A stretch of 64,000 nt of DNA from Streptomyces lincolnensis. Lineage in GTDB: Bacteria; Actinomycetota; Actinomycetes; Streptomycetales; Streptomycetaceae. A program made the position numbers and the translations under genes. Below are positions 1 through 10,100 of this stretch, in pieces. Each line of letters starts with the position of its first letter. The stretch's first letter is position 1. The notes below the pieces were generated by a model. That model saw only the letters and a list, made by a program, of their open reading frames with translations, ran no database searches and was not told the origin of the DNA. The DNA lies in the NCBI RefSeq assembly GCF_021173675.1, contig NZ_JAIHON010000007.1, forward strand, positions 248,001-312,000. Direction: 5' to 3'.

Positions 1-398
1 GTCAGCAGGGCCGCCGTGACCCCGATGAACAGGCTCGTGCGCCCGCCGTACAGCAGCCGGGCCATGACGTCGCGGCCCTGGTTGTCGGCGCCGAGGAAGT
101 AGTGGGCGGGATCCCAGGTCGGGCCGATCGGGGTGACCCCGAGGCCGAGGCCGGTGCTGCTCGGGGTGAGCACCGGTACGGTCCTGCCGTCGACGACCGT
201 GGTGCCGGAGACATGGGACTGGAACGGGTCGGTGTGGGCGATGTGATCCGCGTACAGCGGGGCGCACAGGCTCGCCAGCACGACGAACAACAGCACCGCG
301 GCCGCGGCCATCGCCGGCCGGTTGCGCAGCAGGTCGGCGGCGGCGGTCCGCCAGGGGCCCGGCGGGCGCCGGGTCCCTGGCGTCGGGGCGGACGTCAC
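1..398 (-). CDS. Peptide ABC transporter permease, DppC-like (3' end outside window)
   Basis: This is the N-terminal 132 residues of an inner-membrane permease that would import di- or oligopeptides. The frame starts at GTG 398, overlapping the stop of the substrate-binding protein gene by four bases (GTGA), so the two are translationally coupled. Visible are a hydrophobic segment around residues 29-50 and the GADNQGRDV motif typical of DppC/OppC proteins, followed by the start of the next membrane segment. The gene continues past base 1. The family assignment is secure; the exact substrate is unknown. Confidence 0.85.
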   Translation of the reverse strand, partial: MTSAPTPGTRRPPGPWRTAAADLLRNRPAMAAAAVLLFVVLASLCAPLYADHIAHTDPFQSHVSGTTVVDGRTVPVLTPSSTGLGLGVTPIGPTWDPAHYFLGADNQGRDVMARLLYGGRTSLFIGVTAALL

Positions 399-2116
399 TT
401 CACCCACAGCTGCCCGACCAGCATGTAGAACTGCTTGCTGAACTGGTAGTTGCCGACCCGCGTCGACGTGAAGTCGATCATCTTCGGGTTGATCAGCGGG
501 ACGACCGGGGACTCGGCCATGATGTCCTGGTCGAGGGCGCCCCACTGCTTGTTCGCGGCCGCGGGGTCGGTCTGCATGGTCGTCAGCGCGGTCCGCATCC
601 TGGCGTCGACGCCCTTGTCGCAGAACCCGGAGATGTTGATGCTGGAGTCGCTGCCGGGGCGGAACGAGGCGCAGGACAGCAGCACGTTGAGGAAGTCCGA
701 GGCCGCCGGATAGTCCTGGTACCAGGACGTCAGCGCCAGCTGCACCTTGTTCTTGGTGTTCTGGATGTAGGTGAACTGGATGTTCCCCGACAGTGGTTTG
801 AGTGTCGCCTTGTAGCCGAGTTGGGTGAGCAGGCTCTGCAGGTACTGTCCGATCGACTTGTTGACGTCGTCGTCCTGGACGACGATCCCGACCTCCTGCC
901 CCGCGGTGCCGGACCGCTTCACCAGTTCCTTGGCCTTGGCGAGGTCCGCCGCCTTCCAGGTGGTGCCGCCGCCCTTGGTGTAGGCGCACTCGTCGACGTG
1001 CCCGGGGAAGCCCGGCGGCAGGATCGTGCACGCGGGAGAGGCGAGGTTGGTCCCGCCGTAGAGCCGGACCACGGCCGACCGGTCGACGGCCCAGTTGATC
1101 GCCTGGCGCGCCAGCTTGTTGTCGAAGGGCGCCATGTTGACGTTCAGGGTCGCGTACCAGAACGCCGTCAGCGGGTTCACATGTGCCTGGGAGGCGTACT
1201 TGGTGCCGATCTCGTCCAGGCGGTCGGCGGGCGGGGCGTCGTACATCCAGTCCGCCTGGCCGTTCTCGACGGCGGTCACCTCGGACTCGACGGTCTGGCC
1301 GAAGGTGTAGTCGATGGCGTCGGGGTAGCCCTGGGGCTGGGCCTCGCGCGACCACTCCTTGAAGTGCGGGTTGCGCACCAGCTTCAGGGCCCGGTTCGGG
1401 TCGTAGGAGGCGGCCATGTACGGGCCGGTCGTCGGCAGCGGCTTGGTGCCGGAGTCCTTCGCCGGCGAGTCCTTCGGTACGACACTGGCGTGCGGGACGG
1501 CCAGTTTGTACGCGAACTCCGGGTCCGGGGCGGTGAGGTTGACGGTGACCGTGTTCGCCCCGGCGTCGCCGGTCACGCCCTTGGGCAGGGTGCAGGACGC
1601 CGGCTTCTTCAGACAGGCGTCGGCTCCGACGATGCCGTTGTAGAAGGTGCCCGCGGTGGGGCTGGAGACCTTGAAGACGCGCTCGAAGGACGCCACCACG
1701 TCATCGGTGGTCAGGGCCTTGCCGTTGGAGAAGGTGATGCCCTTGCGCAGGGTGAAGGTGTAGGTCCTGCCGCCGTTGGTCACCTTCGGCATCGCCGCGG
1801 CCAGGTCGGGGACGACGGTGAACGACCGGTCGCCGCCCACCTTCTTGAACGCGAGCAGCCCGTCGTACATCGACTGGTACAACTGCCAGTACTGGAGCGT
1901 GTAGTTGACCTGCGGGTCGAGGCTGCCGGCGGCCGCGTGGGCGACGAGCTTGAGGGTGCCGCCCTTGTGCTGCGGCTGGAAGGCGGAGGAACCGGAGCCG
2001 GAGGAGGACGCGCTCGGATCCGAGGAGGAGCCCGAATCGGAGGACGAACAGCCGGCGGTGAGGGTGAGGGCGACGGTGGCGGCGGCCAGCGCGCCCCGTC
2101 TCGCGAAGAGGGGCAT
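395..2116 (-). CDS. ABC transporter substrate-binding lipoprotein (SBP family 5)
   Basis: This 573-residue extracellular lipoprotein would deliver peptides to the DppC-like permease. A signal peptide ends in the lipobox LTAG-C with Cys23, followed by a Ser-rich tether to about residue 48. The remainder matches family 5 binding proteins (DppA/OppA) in length and layout, including the early stretch leading into GGTLKLV. It lies 18 bases downstream of the alpha/beta hydrolase gene on the same strand, suggesting one operon for peptide uptake and peptide cleavage. The binding specificity cannot be read from the sequence. Confidence 0.9.
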   Translation of the reverse strand: MPLFARRGALAAATVALTLTAGCSSSDSGSSSDPSASSSGSGSSAFQPQHKGGTLKLVAHAAAGSLDPQVNYTLQYWQLYQSMYDGLLAFKKVGGDRSFTVVPDLAAAMPKVTNGGRTYTFTLRKGITFSNGKALTTDDVVASFERVFKVSSPTAGTFYNGIVGADACLKKPASCTLPKGVTGDAGANTVTVNLTAPDPEFAYKLAVPHASVVPKDSPAKDSGTKPLPTTGPYMAASYDPNRALKLVRNPHFKEWSREAQPQGYPDAIDYTFGQTVESEVTAVENGQADWMYDAPPADRLDEIGTKYASQAHVNPLTAFWYATLNVNMAPFDNKLARQAINWAVDRSAVVRLYGGTNLASPACTILPPGFPGHVDECAYTKGGGTTWKAADLAKAKELVKRSGTAGQEVGIVVQDDDVNKSIGQYLQSLLTQLGYKATLKPLSGNIQFTYIQNTKNKVQLALTSWYQDYPAASDFLNVLLSCASFRPGSDSSINISGFCDKGVDARMRTALTTMQTDPAAANKQWGALDQDIMAESPVVPLINPKMIDFTSTRVGNYQFSKQFYMLVGQLWVK

Positions 2117-2134
2117 GGCGGGGAACTCCCGGGA

Positions 2135-3031
2135 TCAGTCGGTGGAGTCGAGGAACTCGCCGACGACCCGGAGGAAGAGCTCCTCCTCCTCGACGTGCGG
2201 CATGTGGCTGGAGTGCTCGAACATGTGCCAGCGCACGTCGGGGATGCGGTCGGCGAAGGGGCGGACGGTCTCGGGAGTCGCCTCGTCGTACCGTCCGGAC
2301 ACCAGCAGGGTGGGCGCCTCGACCAGGTGCAGCCGGTCGATGACGGACCAGTTCTTGAGCGTGCCGACGACATGGAACTCGTTGGGGCCGTTCATCGTGT
2401 GGTACACGGTCGGATCGGCCTCGATGTTGGCCCAAGTGGCCTGTACCTCGGGCGGGTTGGGTGTCAGTCGGCAGACATGGCGCTCGTTGAAGACCTGTTC
2501 GGCCGCCCGGTAGTCGGGGTGGTCCGTGGTCCCGGCCGCCTCGTGGGCGAGCAGGGTCTCCTGGACGTCCGCGGGAAGGCCGGCGCGCAGTTCGGCGGCC
2601 GCCCTGAGCCACAGCTCCATCGACGCGGGGGAGTCGGCGATGACCAGCCCGCGCAGCCCCGGCGGCCTGCGCACGGCGTGCTCGGCGGCGAGCATGCCAC
2701 CCCAGGACTGGCCGAGGAGGTGGTAGGCGTCGGCGATGCCCAAGGTCTTGAGCAGGTGGTCGAGTTCGTCCAGGAAGAGCTGGACGGTCCAGAAGTCCGC
2801 GCCCTTGTCGGGCAGATGGGTGGACAGCCCGGTGCCGAGCTGGTCGTAGTGCACCACCGGGCGGCCCTGTTCGGCGATGCCAGCGATGCTCAGGGTGTAG
2901 TCGTGGCCGGCACCGGGACCGCCGTGCAGGACCACCAGCGGTGTTCTGCCCGGTTCGCCGGTGATCCGGTACCAGGTGGACCAGCCGTTGAAGTCGACGG
3001 TTCCGGTGTGGTTCGGTTCGGGGATCGCCAC
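2135..3031 (-). CDS. Proline iminopeptidase-family alpha/beta hydrolase
   Basis: This 298-residue cytoplasmic hydrolase probably cleaves N-terminal proline or related amides from peptides (S33 family). The motif HGGPG at residues 36-40 forms the oxyanion region and GQSWGG carries the nucleophile Ser109. The Asp in GRYDEA and the His in SSHMPH complete the triad. I chose GTG 3031 because a GGGAGG Shine-Dalgarno precedes it and because the S33 domain begins there; the frame stays open 64 codons further upstream but without domain similarity. Being upstream of the peptide transporter genes, it probably processes the imported peptides. Confidence 0.88.
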   Translation of the reverse strand: MAIPEPNHTGTVDFNGWSTWYRITGEPGRTPLVVLHGGPGAGHDYTLSIAGIAEQGRPVVHYDQLGTGLSTHLPDKGADFWTVQLFLDELDHLLKTLGIADAYHLLGQSWGGMLAAEHAVRRPPGLRGLVIADSPASMELWLRAAAELRAGLPADVQETLLAHEAAGTTDHPDYRAAEQVFNERHVCRLTPNPPEVQATWANIEADPTVYHTMNGPNEFHVVGTLKNWSVIDRLHLVEAPTLLVSGRYDEATPETVRPFADRIPDVRWHMFEHSSHMPHVEEEELFLRVVGEFLDSTD

Positions 3032-3117
3032 GGGGAAGCCTCCCGGAGCGGCTGGGAACAGCCGGCCGATGTCTGAAACTGGATGGGTGTGACGGATGGA
3101 TGAGATGGTGAAGGGGA

Positions 3118-3142
3118 AAAAGGTCAGCGCACAAGACCTTTT
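3118..3142. promoter_or_regulatory. Inverted repeat, candidate GntR operator
   Basis: The arms AAAAGGTC (3118-3125) and GACCTTTT (3135-3142) are perfect 8-base complements separated by nine bases. They lie between the divergent hydrolase (start 3031) and GntR gene (start near 3224). Placement suggests an operator for that GntR protein; this is inference. Confidence 0.5.
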
Positions 3143-3223
3143 GGTGAGGTCGGCGCAAGACGTAACGGCGCGTTCACGTGGCCCCCGCTCGTTTACCGCA
3201 GCGGCATGTGAAGGGGAGGACAA

Positions 3224-4039
3224 CTGACATCCGTACCTGAGGCACCCGAACCGGGGGACGAGTTCTCACGCGTACTCGACCGTGTTCTCCTCGGCGGCAC
3301 CGCGTCGCCGTCGCTGCACCCGGTGCGCGTGGCCTCGGCCGTGGACGAGGTCTCCGACCGGCTGCTCACCGCGATCGCCGTCGGGGACTTCCTGCCGGGC
3401 GAACGGCTGCCCACCGAACGCGAGCTCACCGGGCTGCTGCGGGTGAGCCGCCCCACCGTGCGCGAGGCCGTCGGGCGTCTGCAGGCCCTGGGTGTCATCG
3501 ACATCCGCCGGGGCCGCAACGGCGGAGCCTTCGTCCGCGACAGCTGGAGCGAGTCCTCCGCGGCCGCCGTACGCCGTACGCTGCTGCCCCGCAGGGCGGA
3601 GTTCGAGCAGCTCTTCGACCTGCGCGGACTGGTGGAGGGCATGGTGGCCGCGACGGCCGCCCGGCGCCGCCGGCCCGAGGACCTCGAACCGATGCGCGAG
3701 GCCCTGGCCGCGCATCTCAGCGCGAGCACGCCCCGCGAGGAGCAGGCCGCCGACAGCGCGTTCCACGAGGCCGTCTGCGCGGCCACGCACAACCCGCAGA
3801 TCGCCCGGCTGAGCCGAGATCTGCTGTCCCGGATCAGCCTCGGCTTCCCGATCGAGCCCTGGGGCAAGGGCGAGCGGTCCCACCACCACCGCGCCGGAGA
3901 GGGCCACACGGCCCTGTACGAGGCCGTCGCGGCGGGCGAGCCCGAGCGCGCGGAGGAGATCGCACGGTCTCACTTCATGATCAGCGCCGAGATGATCCGC
4001 GAGGTGCTGGCCCGGGTCCAGGGGGAGGAGACGCCCTGA
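3224..4039 (+). CDS. GntR-family regulator, FadR subfamily
   Basis: This is a DNA-binding repressor or activator with an N-terminal winged helix-turn-helix (GERLPTERELTGLLRVSRPT and following) and a C-terminal helical FCD ligand domain with the His residues typical of metal-assisted acid binding. The start is unusual. The best Shine-Dalgarno (GGGGAGGA, 3213-3220) sits before a CTG at 3224, giving 271 residues. The first conventional in-frame start is GTG 3323, giving 238 residues, with no good ribosome site. Divergent placement suggests it controls the peptide hydrolase and transporter. FadR-subfamily ligands are usually carboxylates. Confidence 0.85.
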   Translation: MTSVPEAPEPGDEFSRVLDRVLLGGTASPSLHPVRVASAVDEVSDRLLTAIAVGDFLPGERLPTERELTGLLRVSRPTVREAVGRLQALGVIDIRRGRNGGAFVRDSWSESSAAAVRRTLLPRRAEFEQLFDLRGLVEGMVAATAARRRRPEDLEPMREALAAHLSASTPREEQAADSAFHEAVCAATHNPQIARLSRDLLSRISLGFPIEPWGKGERSHHHRAGEGHTALYEAVAAGEPERAEEIARSHFMISAEMIREVLARVQGEETP

Positions 4040-4040
4040 G

Positions 4041-4083
4041 GATCTCCCACCGGCAGCCCGACCCGTACGGACGGTGGGAGATC
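4041..4083. terminator. Bidirectional hairpin terminator
   Basis: The perfect 12-base arms GATCTCCCACCG (4041-4052) and CGGTGGGAGATC (4072-4083) lie between the convergent GntR and isomerase genes. There is no T-tract, as is common in Streptomyces. Confidence 0.75.
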
Positions 4084-4086
4084 ACG

Positions 4087-5556
4087 TCACACCTCCCGGT
4101 AGTCGATGCCGAGCAGACTCGCCGCGGCCCTGAAGTCCGCCGCGTGCCGGCCGACCGCGAGGGACCAGTGATGGCCCACCCCCGTGGCGCTCCACGCGTC
4201 GACCCACTCGCCCGGGTCCCGGCCGAAGTCGACCCGGCTGGTGGTGTTGCCGATCTCCAGCAGCGGCCCGGGGACCACGGTTCCCTCGGAGGCGATGAAC
4301 GACAGGCTGCCGTCGGCGTCCTGGCCGAGGCCGAGGAGCGTGACCGGCCCGTGCTGCACGTCGAACTCCACGCTGACGCCCCAGCCGCGCTTGCCGTGGT
4401 AGACGCCCAGACCCCGCAGCAGCGGATCACGGGCGGAGACCGCGAGATGGGCGGGACCGTCATGGCCCATCTCCACCACACCGTCCTCGAAGTTGAGGGC
4501 CTGGATCTCGGTGAAGGAGCCCCCGCCGCCCACACTCTGGGAGACCAACTGGGCGACGCTCGTGCGCAGTTCGTACTCGCCCGCCGCCGGCACGCCCCGG
4601 GCCGTGAGCAGGGAGGCGCCCAGGATCATGCCGGCGCCGAGCCGTTCGTGCTGCTCGCCGTCGAGTCCGCGGTGGTAGTAGGCGAGGGTGTCGAGGCCGA
4701 AGTCCTGCACCAGCCGGTCCAGGGCGACCGACACCGTCGCTCCCCAGGCGAAGTCCTCGTCCACCACGCTGTCGTCGAGGGTGAAGACCTTGCGGGCGAG
4801 CGCCATGCGCTCCCGGGTCTCCGCCTCGGTCACCCGCTCCACCCGATGGCGCAGGTCGTCGAACTCCAGCACCTCCACATGCGAGCCGAACGTCGCCGGC
4901 AGCAGCGTCAGATCGGTCGACACGTCCAGCATGCCGGGATACAGATGCCCCATCAGACCGTGCCGGGCATGCCGGAGCGCGGCCCGCACATGGGCGGCGC
5001 GCACCCACTGCTCGATCCGCCGCCAGGCCGACTCCTGGCGCAGCCAGCCCGACACCGACCGGAAGGGGATCCCGGCCCGCCGGAAGACGTTGCCGACCTC
5101 CGGTACCGAGCACTGCGCGCAGTACGCCAGCCAGGCGCCGGTGTCGAAGGAGGGGTGGTCCATCCGCTCCGACGGCTGGAGGTCGACGACCAGGACCGGG
5201 GTGTGCGAGCGCTGGGCGATCGGCAGCACCATCGACGAGGTCAGATAGGTCGTCAGGAACAGCACGATCAGATCGCAGTCCGCGCGGCGCAGGCGCTCGG
5301 CGGCGGCCGCGCCGTCCTGGGCGTCGGAGACGAACCCGACGTCGACGACCTCGGCGTCCAGTCGCGTCAGGCGTTCGGTGACGTAGGAGGCCGACTCCTT
5401 CAGCTGGGGGAGGAGTCCGGGGAACTGGGGCCAGTACGTGCCGAGCCCGCCGGCCACCAGCCCCACGCGCGTGCGGCGGCGGGTCACCGGGGGCAGCAGA
5501 TCGCGCAGCGGGGCGGCGCGGTCCGCGGCCGGGGTGGTGGGTTCGGTCGTTGTCAT
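4087..5556 (-). CDS. L-fucose/L-arabinose isomerase-family protein
   Basis: This 489-residue cytoplasmic protein belongs to the fold of sugar ketol isomerases (FucI/AraA). An N-terminal Rossmann-like domain begins with RRRTRVGLVAGGLGTYWPQFPG, and the C-terminal half contains the long active-site region with acidic and His residues. The start ATG 5556 has a GAAGGAG ribosome site. It lies 41 bases downstream of the MFS gene and shares the divergent promoter of the GH106 gene, so the likely role is converting the deoxyhexose or pentose released by that enzyme. Which sugar it acts on is not determinable here. Confidence 0.8.
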   Translation of the reverse strand: MTTTEPTTPAADRAAPLRDLLPPVTRRRTRVGLVAGGLGTYWPQFPGLLPQLKESASYVTERLTRLDAEVVDVGFVSDAQDGAAAAERLRRADCDLIVLFLTTYLTSSMVLPIAQRSHTPVLVVDLQPSERMDHPSFDTGAWLAYCAQCSVPEVGNVFRRAGIPFRSVSGWLRQESAWRRIEQWVRAAHVRAALRHARHGLMGHLYPGMLDVSTDLTLLPATFGSHVEVLEFDDLRHRVERVTEAETRERMALARKVFTLDDSVVDEDFAWGATVSVALDRLVQDFGLDTLAYYHRGLDGEQHERLGAGMILGASLLTARGVPAAGEYELRTSVAQLVSQSVGGGGSFTEIQALNFEDGVVEMGHDGPAHLAVSARDPLLRGLGVYHGKRGWGVSVEFDVQHGPVTLLGLGQDADGSLSFIASEGTVVPGPLLEIGNTTSRVDFGRDPGEWVDAWSATGVGHHWSLAVGRHAADFRAAASLLGIDYREV

Positions 5557-5597
5557 GGTCGGTGTGCTCCTTCGGAGTTCCGAGATCCGGTACGCGG

Positions 5598-6905
5598 TCA
5601 GGCCCGGGCCACTCCCAGATCCGCGGGCGCGGTGGCGGGATCCGGGGAACGCTGGATCAGCACGCGGATGATGTAGACGCCCGCGACCGCCGAGGCCGCC
5701 ATGCACAGGGTGATCGACCAGAGCAGCAGGGACGCGCTGTACTCCATCAGGGCGGGCGTGACGAAGGCGACGCCCGCGAAGACGCCCCGCGACAGGGCGT
5801 AGGTGAGGCCCTGGGTGGTGCCGCGGGTGTCCGGAGGCAGCGTGAGCTGCGACCACACCTTGTAACTCGCCTCCCCCGCGAAGGGGTTGGAGATCTGGTA
5901 GAGCACGAAGAAGACGAGCATGCCGACGAGGGCGCCGGCGGTGAGGGAGGCGATGCAGAAGGCGACGATCTGCACGACGGTGAACACGTAGAACATCCGG
6001 TCGCGCCACGGGGTGTCGGCGATGCGGACGAAGACGAAGGTCAGCACCAGCGCGATCGGCAGGAAGGCCAGGTTGATCCCGGTGGCCAGGCTCTGCGAGG
6101 CGCCGCTGACGGTGACCAGCAGATAGGTGCCGAACTGGCCGAAGGTGTTGGCGCCGATGCCCCAGGTGACGTAGTAGACGAAGGTCGCGGCCATCGGCAG
6201 CAGCGCGGCACGGTTCCAGATGTTCTTCAGGTCGTTGCCGCGCGGGGCGGCCAGCGCCGCCGCCTCGGCCGCCACCTGCTCCGGTGTCGGCTCGGCGGCC
6301 AGCTCCAGCCGGGCCCGCAGCTGCCAGGTGACCAGCGCGGCCACGGCCAGATGGCCGGTGATGAGCCGCGCCCCGGTCATGCCCGTGTCCGACAGCAGAT
6401 AGCCGAGGAAGATCACCACGACGATGCCCGCCACCCACATGACCTGCGTGAAGGACACCAGACGCGCCCGCGCCGCCGGGGGCGCGGCGTCCGAGACCAC
6501 GGCCAGCGAGGTCGGCAGGTCGGCGCCGGCGGCCAGTCCCGCGATGAGCACGCCGATGAAGAGCACGATGTCGTTGGGCGCGAGGGTGATGACGATCGCG
6601 CCCAGCGCGAAGCAGAAGATGTCCAGGTTGTACACGCGGCGGCGGCCGAACATGTCGGCGAGCCGGCCGCCGACCAGGGACCCGACGGCGATGCAGCCGG
6701 TGACGATCGCGCTGATCGCACCGGCCATCCACACGCCCATGTCGTAACTGTCCCGGTAGATGGCCAGGTTGACGGCGATGCTGACGATGAGAGCGGCATC
6801 CAGGTACGAGGCCATGCCGGACAGCGCCGCGACCTTCCACAGGCGCTTGGGAATGGGCTGTTCAGGGTGTTCCGGGTGCTCCGGAGCAGAGGGGATTCGG
6901 GCCAT
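5598..6905 (-). CDS. MFS transporter, probable sugar importer
   Basis: This 435-residue protein has twelve predicted membrane helices in two bundles. The signature GGRLADMFGRRRVYNLD lies in the loop between helices 2 and 3, as in sugar porters. A hydrophilic loop around residues 205-225 separates the halves. ATG 6905 is preceded by GGAG at suitable spacing; reading the frame further upstream gives no family similarity. It is co-oriented with the isomerase and divergent from the GH106 gene, fitting uptake of a monosaccharide or glycoside. The loop-bordering AAAACGTT site lies about 70 bases upstream. Confidence 0.85.
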   Translation of the reverse strand: MARIPSAPEHPEHPEQPIPKRLWKVAALSGMASYLDAALIVSIAVNLAIYRDSYDMGVWMAGAISAIVTGCIAVGSLVGGRLADMFGRRRVYNLDIFCFALGAIVITLAPNDIVLFIGVLIAGLAAGADLPTSLAVVSDAAPPAARARLVSFTQVMWVAGIVVVIFLGYLLSDTGMTGARLITGHLAVAALVTWQLRARLELAAEPTPEQVAAEAAALAAPRGNDLKNIWNRAALLPMAATFVYYVTWGIGANTFGQFGTYLLVTVSGASQSLATGINLAFLPIALVLTFVFVRIADTPWRDRMFYVFTVVQIVAFCIASLTAGALVGMLVFFVLYQISNPFAGEASYKVWSQLTLPPDTRGTTQGLTYALSRGVFAGVAFVTPALMEYSASLLLWSITLCMAASAVAGVYIIRVLIQRSPDPATAPADLGVARA

Positions 6906-6973
6906 GATGAGACTCCGTCGGCTGGGGATTGGCCTTGGGGTGGTCCTCGATCGACGGTGACTATAGGAGCCAT

Positions 6974-6981
6974 AAAACGTT
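6974..6981. promoter_or_regulatory. LacI-type operator half of the divergent promoter
   Basis: AAAACGTT lies about 70 bases upstream of the MFS start. It shares its core with sites at 7085-7095 and at 20791-20800. The palindromic AACGTT centre with flanking A/T is typical of LacI-family operators. Confidence 0.55.
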
Positions 6982-7084
6982 CCAACAATAGTTCTCGCGC
7001 ACATCCGCGCAAAGAAGGGCCAACCGTGTGGGATGTCGCGCACCTGGCCTCTCCCGCCCAGGTCGCTTACGGTGATGCGGATGT

Positions 7085-7095
7085 AAAACGTTTTT
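7085..7095. promoter_or_regulatory. LacI-type operator upstream of the GH106 gene
   Basis: AAAACGTTTTT, centred on a palindromic AACGTT, lies 43-53 bases upstream of the GTG at 7138. It is strikingly A/T-rich for this genome and closely matches the motif upstream of the LacI gene (20791-20800). Confidence 0.6.
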
Positions 7096-7137
7096 GGATC
7101 CGTCAGGGTGTCCGCCGTACCCGGAAGGACCGCACTC

Positions 7138-10100
7138 GTGATCTCTCCCGCGCTTGAGCAGCTGTTCGACGACCCGCCCCGGGACTTCGGCCCCACCCCG
7201 CTGTGGTGGTGGTCGGGCGCGAGGGTCACCCGTGAGCGTCTGGCCTGGCAGATGCGCAGGTTCGCGGAGGGGGGCGTCCACAACCTCGTCGTGATCAACC
7301 TGGCCCCGGCCGGACCGACCTTCGGCGCCCGCACCGACGAACCGGCCTGGTTCGGCGAGGAGTGGTGGGCCCGCTTCACCGACGCCTGCGAGATCGCCGG
7401 GGATCTGGGCACGCGGCTGTGGTTCTACGACCAGATCGGGTTCTCCGGCGCCAACATCCAGGGCAGTGTGACGCGCCGTCACCCCGAGGTGGCCGGGCAG
7501 GCCCTGCGCTCGCGCCGGACCGTCGTCACCGGCGGCACCGTCGCCCTGACGGGCTCCGAGACACTGGTGGCCGCCTACGACGGGGCGGGCGCGCGGCTGC
7601 GGACCACCGGACCCGACCGGGTCGAGGCCGCGGACGGCCGCGAGGTGCGCCTCGTGGTCGCCGTCCCCACCGCCTTCGACTATCTGGACCCGCGGGCCGT
7701 CGGCCTGCTCCTCGACGCCGTCCACCACGAGTTCGACCGCCGCGTCCCCCAGTACCTGGGCAACGTGATCGCGGGCAGCTTCCAGGACGAACTGCCGAGC
7801 ACCAACTCCTGGAGCCACCGCCTCCCCGATCAGTTCCGGGCCAGGCGCGGCTACGACCTCCTCGACCACCTCCCCGCCCTCTTCGGCGACGCCCCGCAGG
7901 CGCCGCGCATCCGCGCCGACTACTACGCCGTCCGCGCCGAACTCGCCGAAGAGGCCCTGTTCCGGCCGCTCGCCGCCTGGCACGACGAACGCGGACTGCT
8001 CCTGGGCTGCGACCAGAGCCACCCCGCCCGCTCCGGCTACCCGGCCCAGTCGACGCAGATCTACTCGGACTACTTCCGCACCCACCGCTGGTACAGCGCG
8101 GCCGGCAGCGACCACCACGGCGACGCCAAGGTCCACTCCTCCATGGCCCATCTCTACGGCCACGAGCGGGTCTGGATCGAGGCGTTCCACTCCTCCGGCT
8201 GGGGCGGCACCCTGGAGGACACCTACGACTGGCTGCTGCCGTTCCTGCGCAGCGGCGCCAACCTGTACAACCCGCACGCCAGTTACTTCGGCACCGCGGG
8301 CGGCTGGTTCGAGTGGGCACCGCCGTCCACCGACTGGCGCCAGCCCTACTGGCGGCAGTACCCGGCGTTCTCCCGGGCCGTCGCCCGGATCTGCTCGCTC
8401 ATGTCCTGGGGCACCTACAGCGCCGACGTCGCCGTCCTGCACCCCACCGCCACCATGCAGTCCCTCATCCCGCTGGACGCCCCCGTCAAGCACTTCGGGG
8501 ACGGCCGTCTCGGCGCCGGACACGCCGAGGCCGACGAGACCCAGCGCCACTATCTGGACCTGTGCGGCACGAACAACTGGCTCGGGCCCCGGATCGGCAC
8601 CCTGGACCGCCACCGGATCTCCTTCGACGTCATCGACGACGCCTCGGTGCAGCGCGCCAAGGCCGCCGACGCCGCCCTGCGGGTCGGGGACCTGGCCTAC
8701 CGCGCGGTGCTGCTGCCCTCGGCGAGCGTCCTGGAGGAGGAGACGGCCCGTCGGCTGACCGATCTGCTGGACGCCGGCGGCCGGGTCGTGGTCGTCGGCC
8801 GCCCACCCTCGACGGCGGCCGGCCTGGCCGGTGACGACCTCGCCGTCACCGCGCTCCTGTCCCATCCGCGGCTGGAACGGGCCGACGACGCGGAGACCGG
8901 CGCGGCGGCGGTGGCCGACCTCGCCGGATACGCGACCGGCGAGGTGCCGCTGCTCGTCCGGCGCAAGGACGACATGGCGGTCGCCCTGGTGACCGGCGCC
9001 TTCCCCGACGCCCGCGTCGATCCGGCCGAGGGCCGGCACGAGATCGACCCGGCGCGCTACGCCGCCGCCTCCTCCGTCACCGTGCGGGCCCCGGTCGCCG
9101 AGGCCGAGCTCTGGAACCCGGCGACCGGCGCCCGTCGTCCCGCACAGGTCGCCGTGTCCGACGGCGTCTCGACCATCGAGGTCCCCCTGGACGGCGCCCC
9201 GGCCGCCCTCGTCGTATGGCGCGAAGGCACCCCGCCACCCCGGCCGGCCGCACCGCCACCGACCACCTCCGTGGAGACGCTCGACCTCTCCACCGGCTGG
9301 CAGGGACGCCTCGTCCCCACCCTGGACAACACCTGGGGCGACCTGGCCCTGCCCGCCGGGGCCGCCGTGGACGAGCCGCAGATCTGGACGATGCGGTGGA
9401 CCGAGTCCGGCACCGACTGGGAGCCGACGCGGGCGACCTACGGCAACCGGGTGCGCGTCCTGCCTCCCGTGCCCTCCGCGCAGGCACCCGAGCCGTTGGA
9501 CAGCGCCTCGGTGGAACGGATCCTGGCCGGGGACCAGCCCCTCGTCCCCCCGGACGCGGGCTGGAGCGTCTCGCTGTACTCGTCGAGCCGGGGCATCCCG
9601 GACCCGGACGGACTGCTCGGCAACAAGGGCCTGGTCCCCGAGGAGTTCGTCCGTGTGCCGGTGCCCGGACCCGGGACCGTCGCCAGGATCCGCGCGATCG
9701 TGGAGACCGGCCACCGCGGCCCCGCCGAACTGCACGTCGGCGCGGCGGCGGCCAAACGCGTGTGGTGGAACGGCGAGCCACTGGAGACGACCGGCGGCTG
9801 CCAGGCGACGGCCCGGGTGGACGTGGCACGCTCCCGCAACGTCCTGGAGTACGAACTCGCCGACGCCCAGGACCGGCCCCTGCTGATCTCGGGCGCCGCG
9901 GGCACCCCGCTCGGCAGTTACTTCTGCCTGACCCGCCCCGACGGCTTCGCGCCGCGTCCCCGCTTCATGCGCCTGCCCGAGGACGTACGACCGGACGGCC
10001 GCGTGACCTACCGCGGACGGCTGCGCGTCACGGGCGACGAGGTGGAGGCGGCGCTCGTGGTGGGCGCCGCGACCGGCCTCACCGTGTCGCTCGACGACAC

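Noticed and set aside
821..3076. Long plus-strand frame across the binding-protein and hydrolase genes
   Set aside because: It is a shadow with low-complexity translation. The minus-strand genes have lipobox and catalytic motifs.
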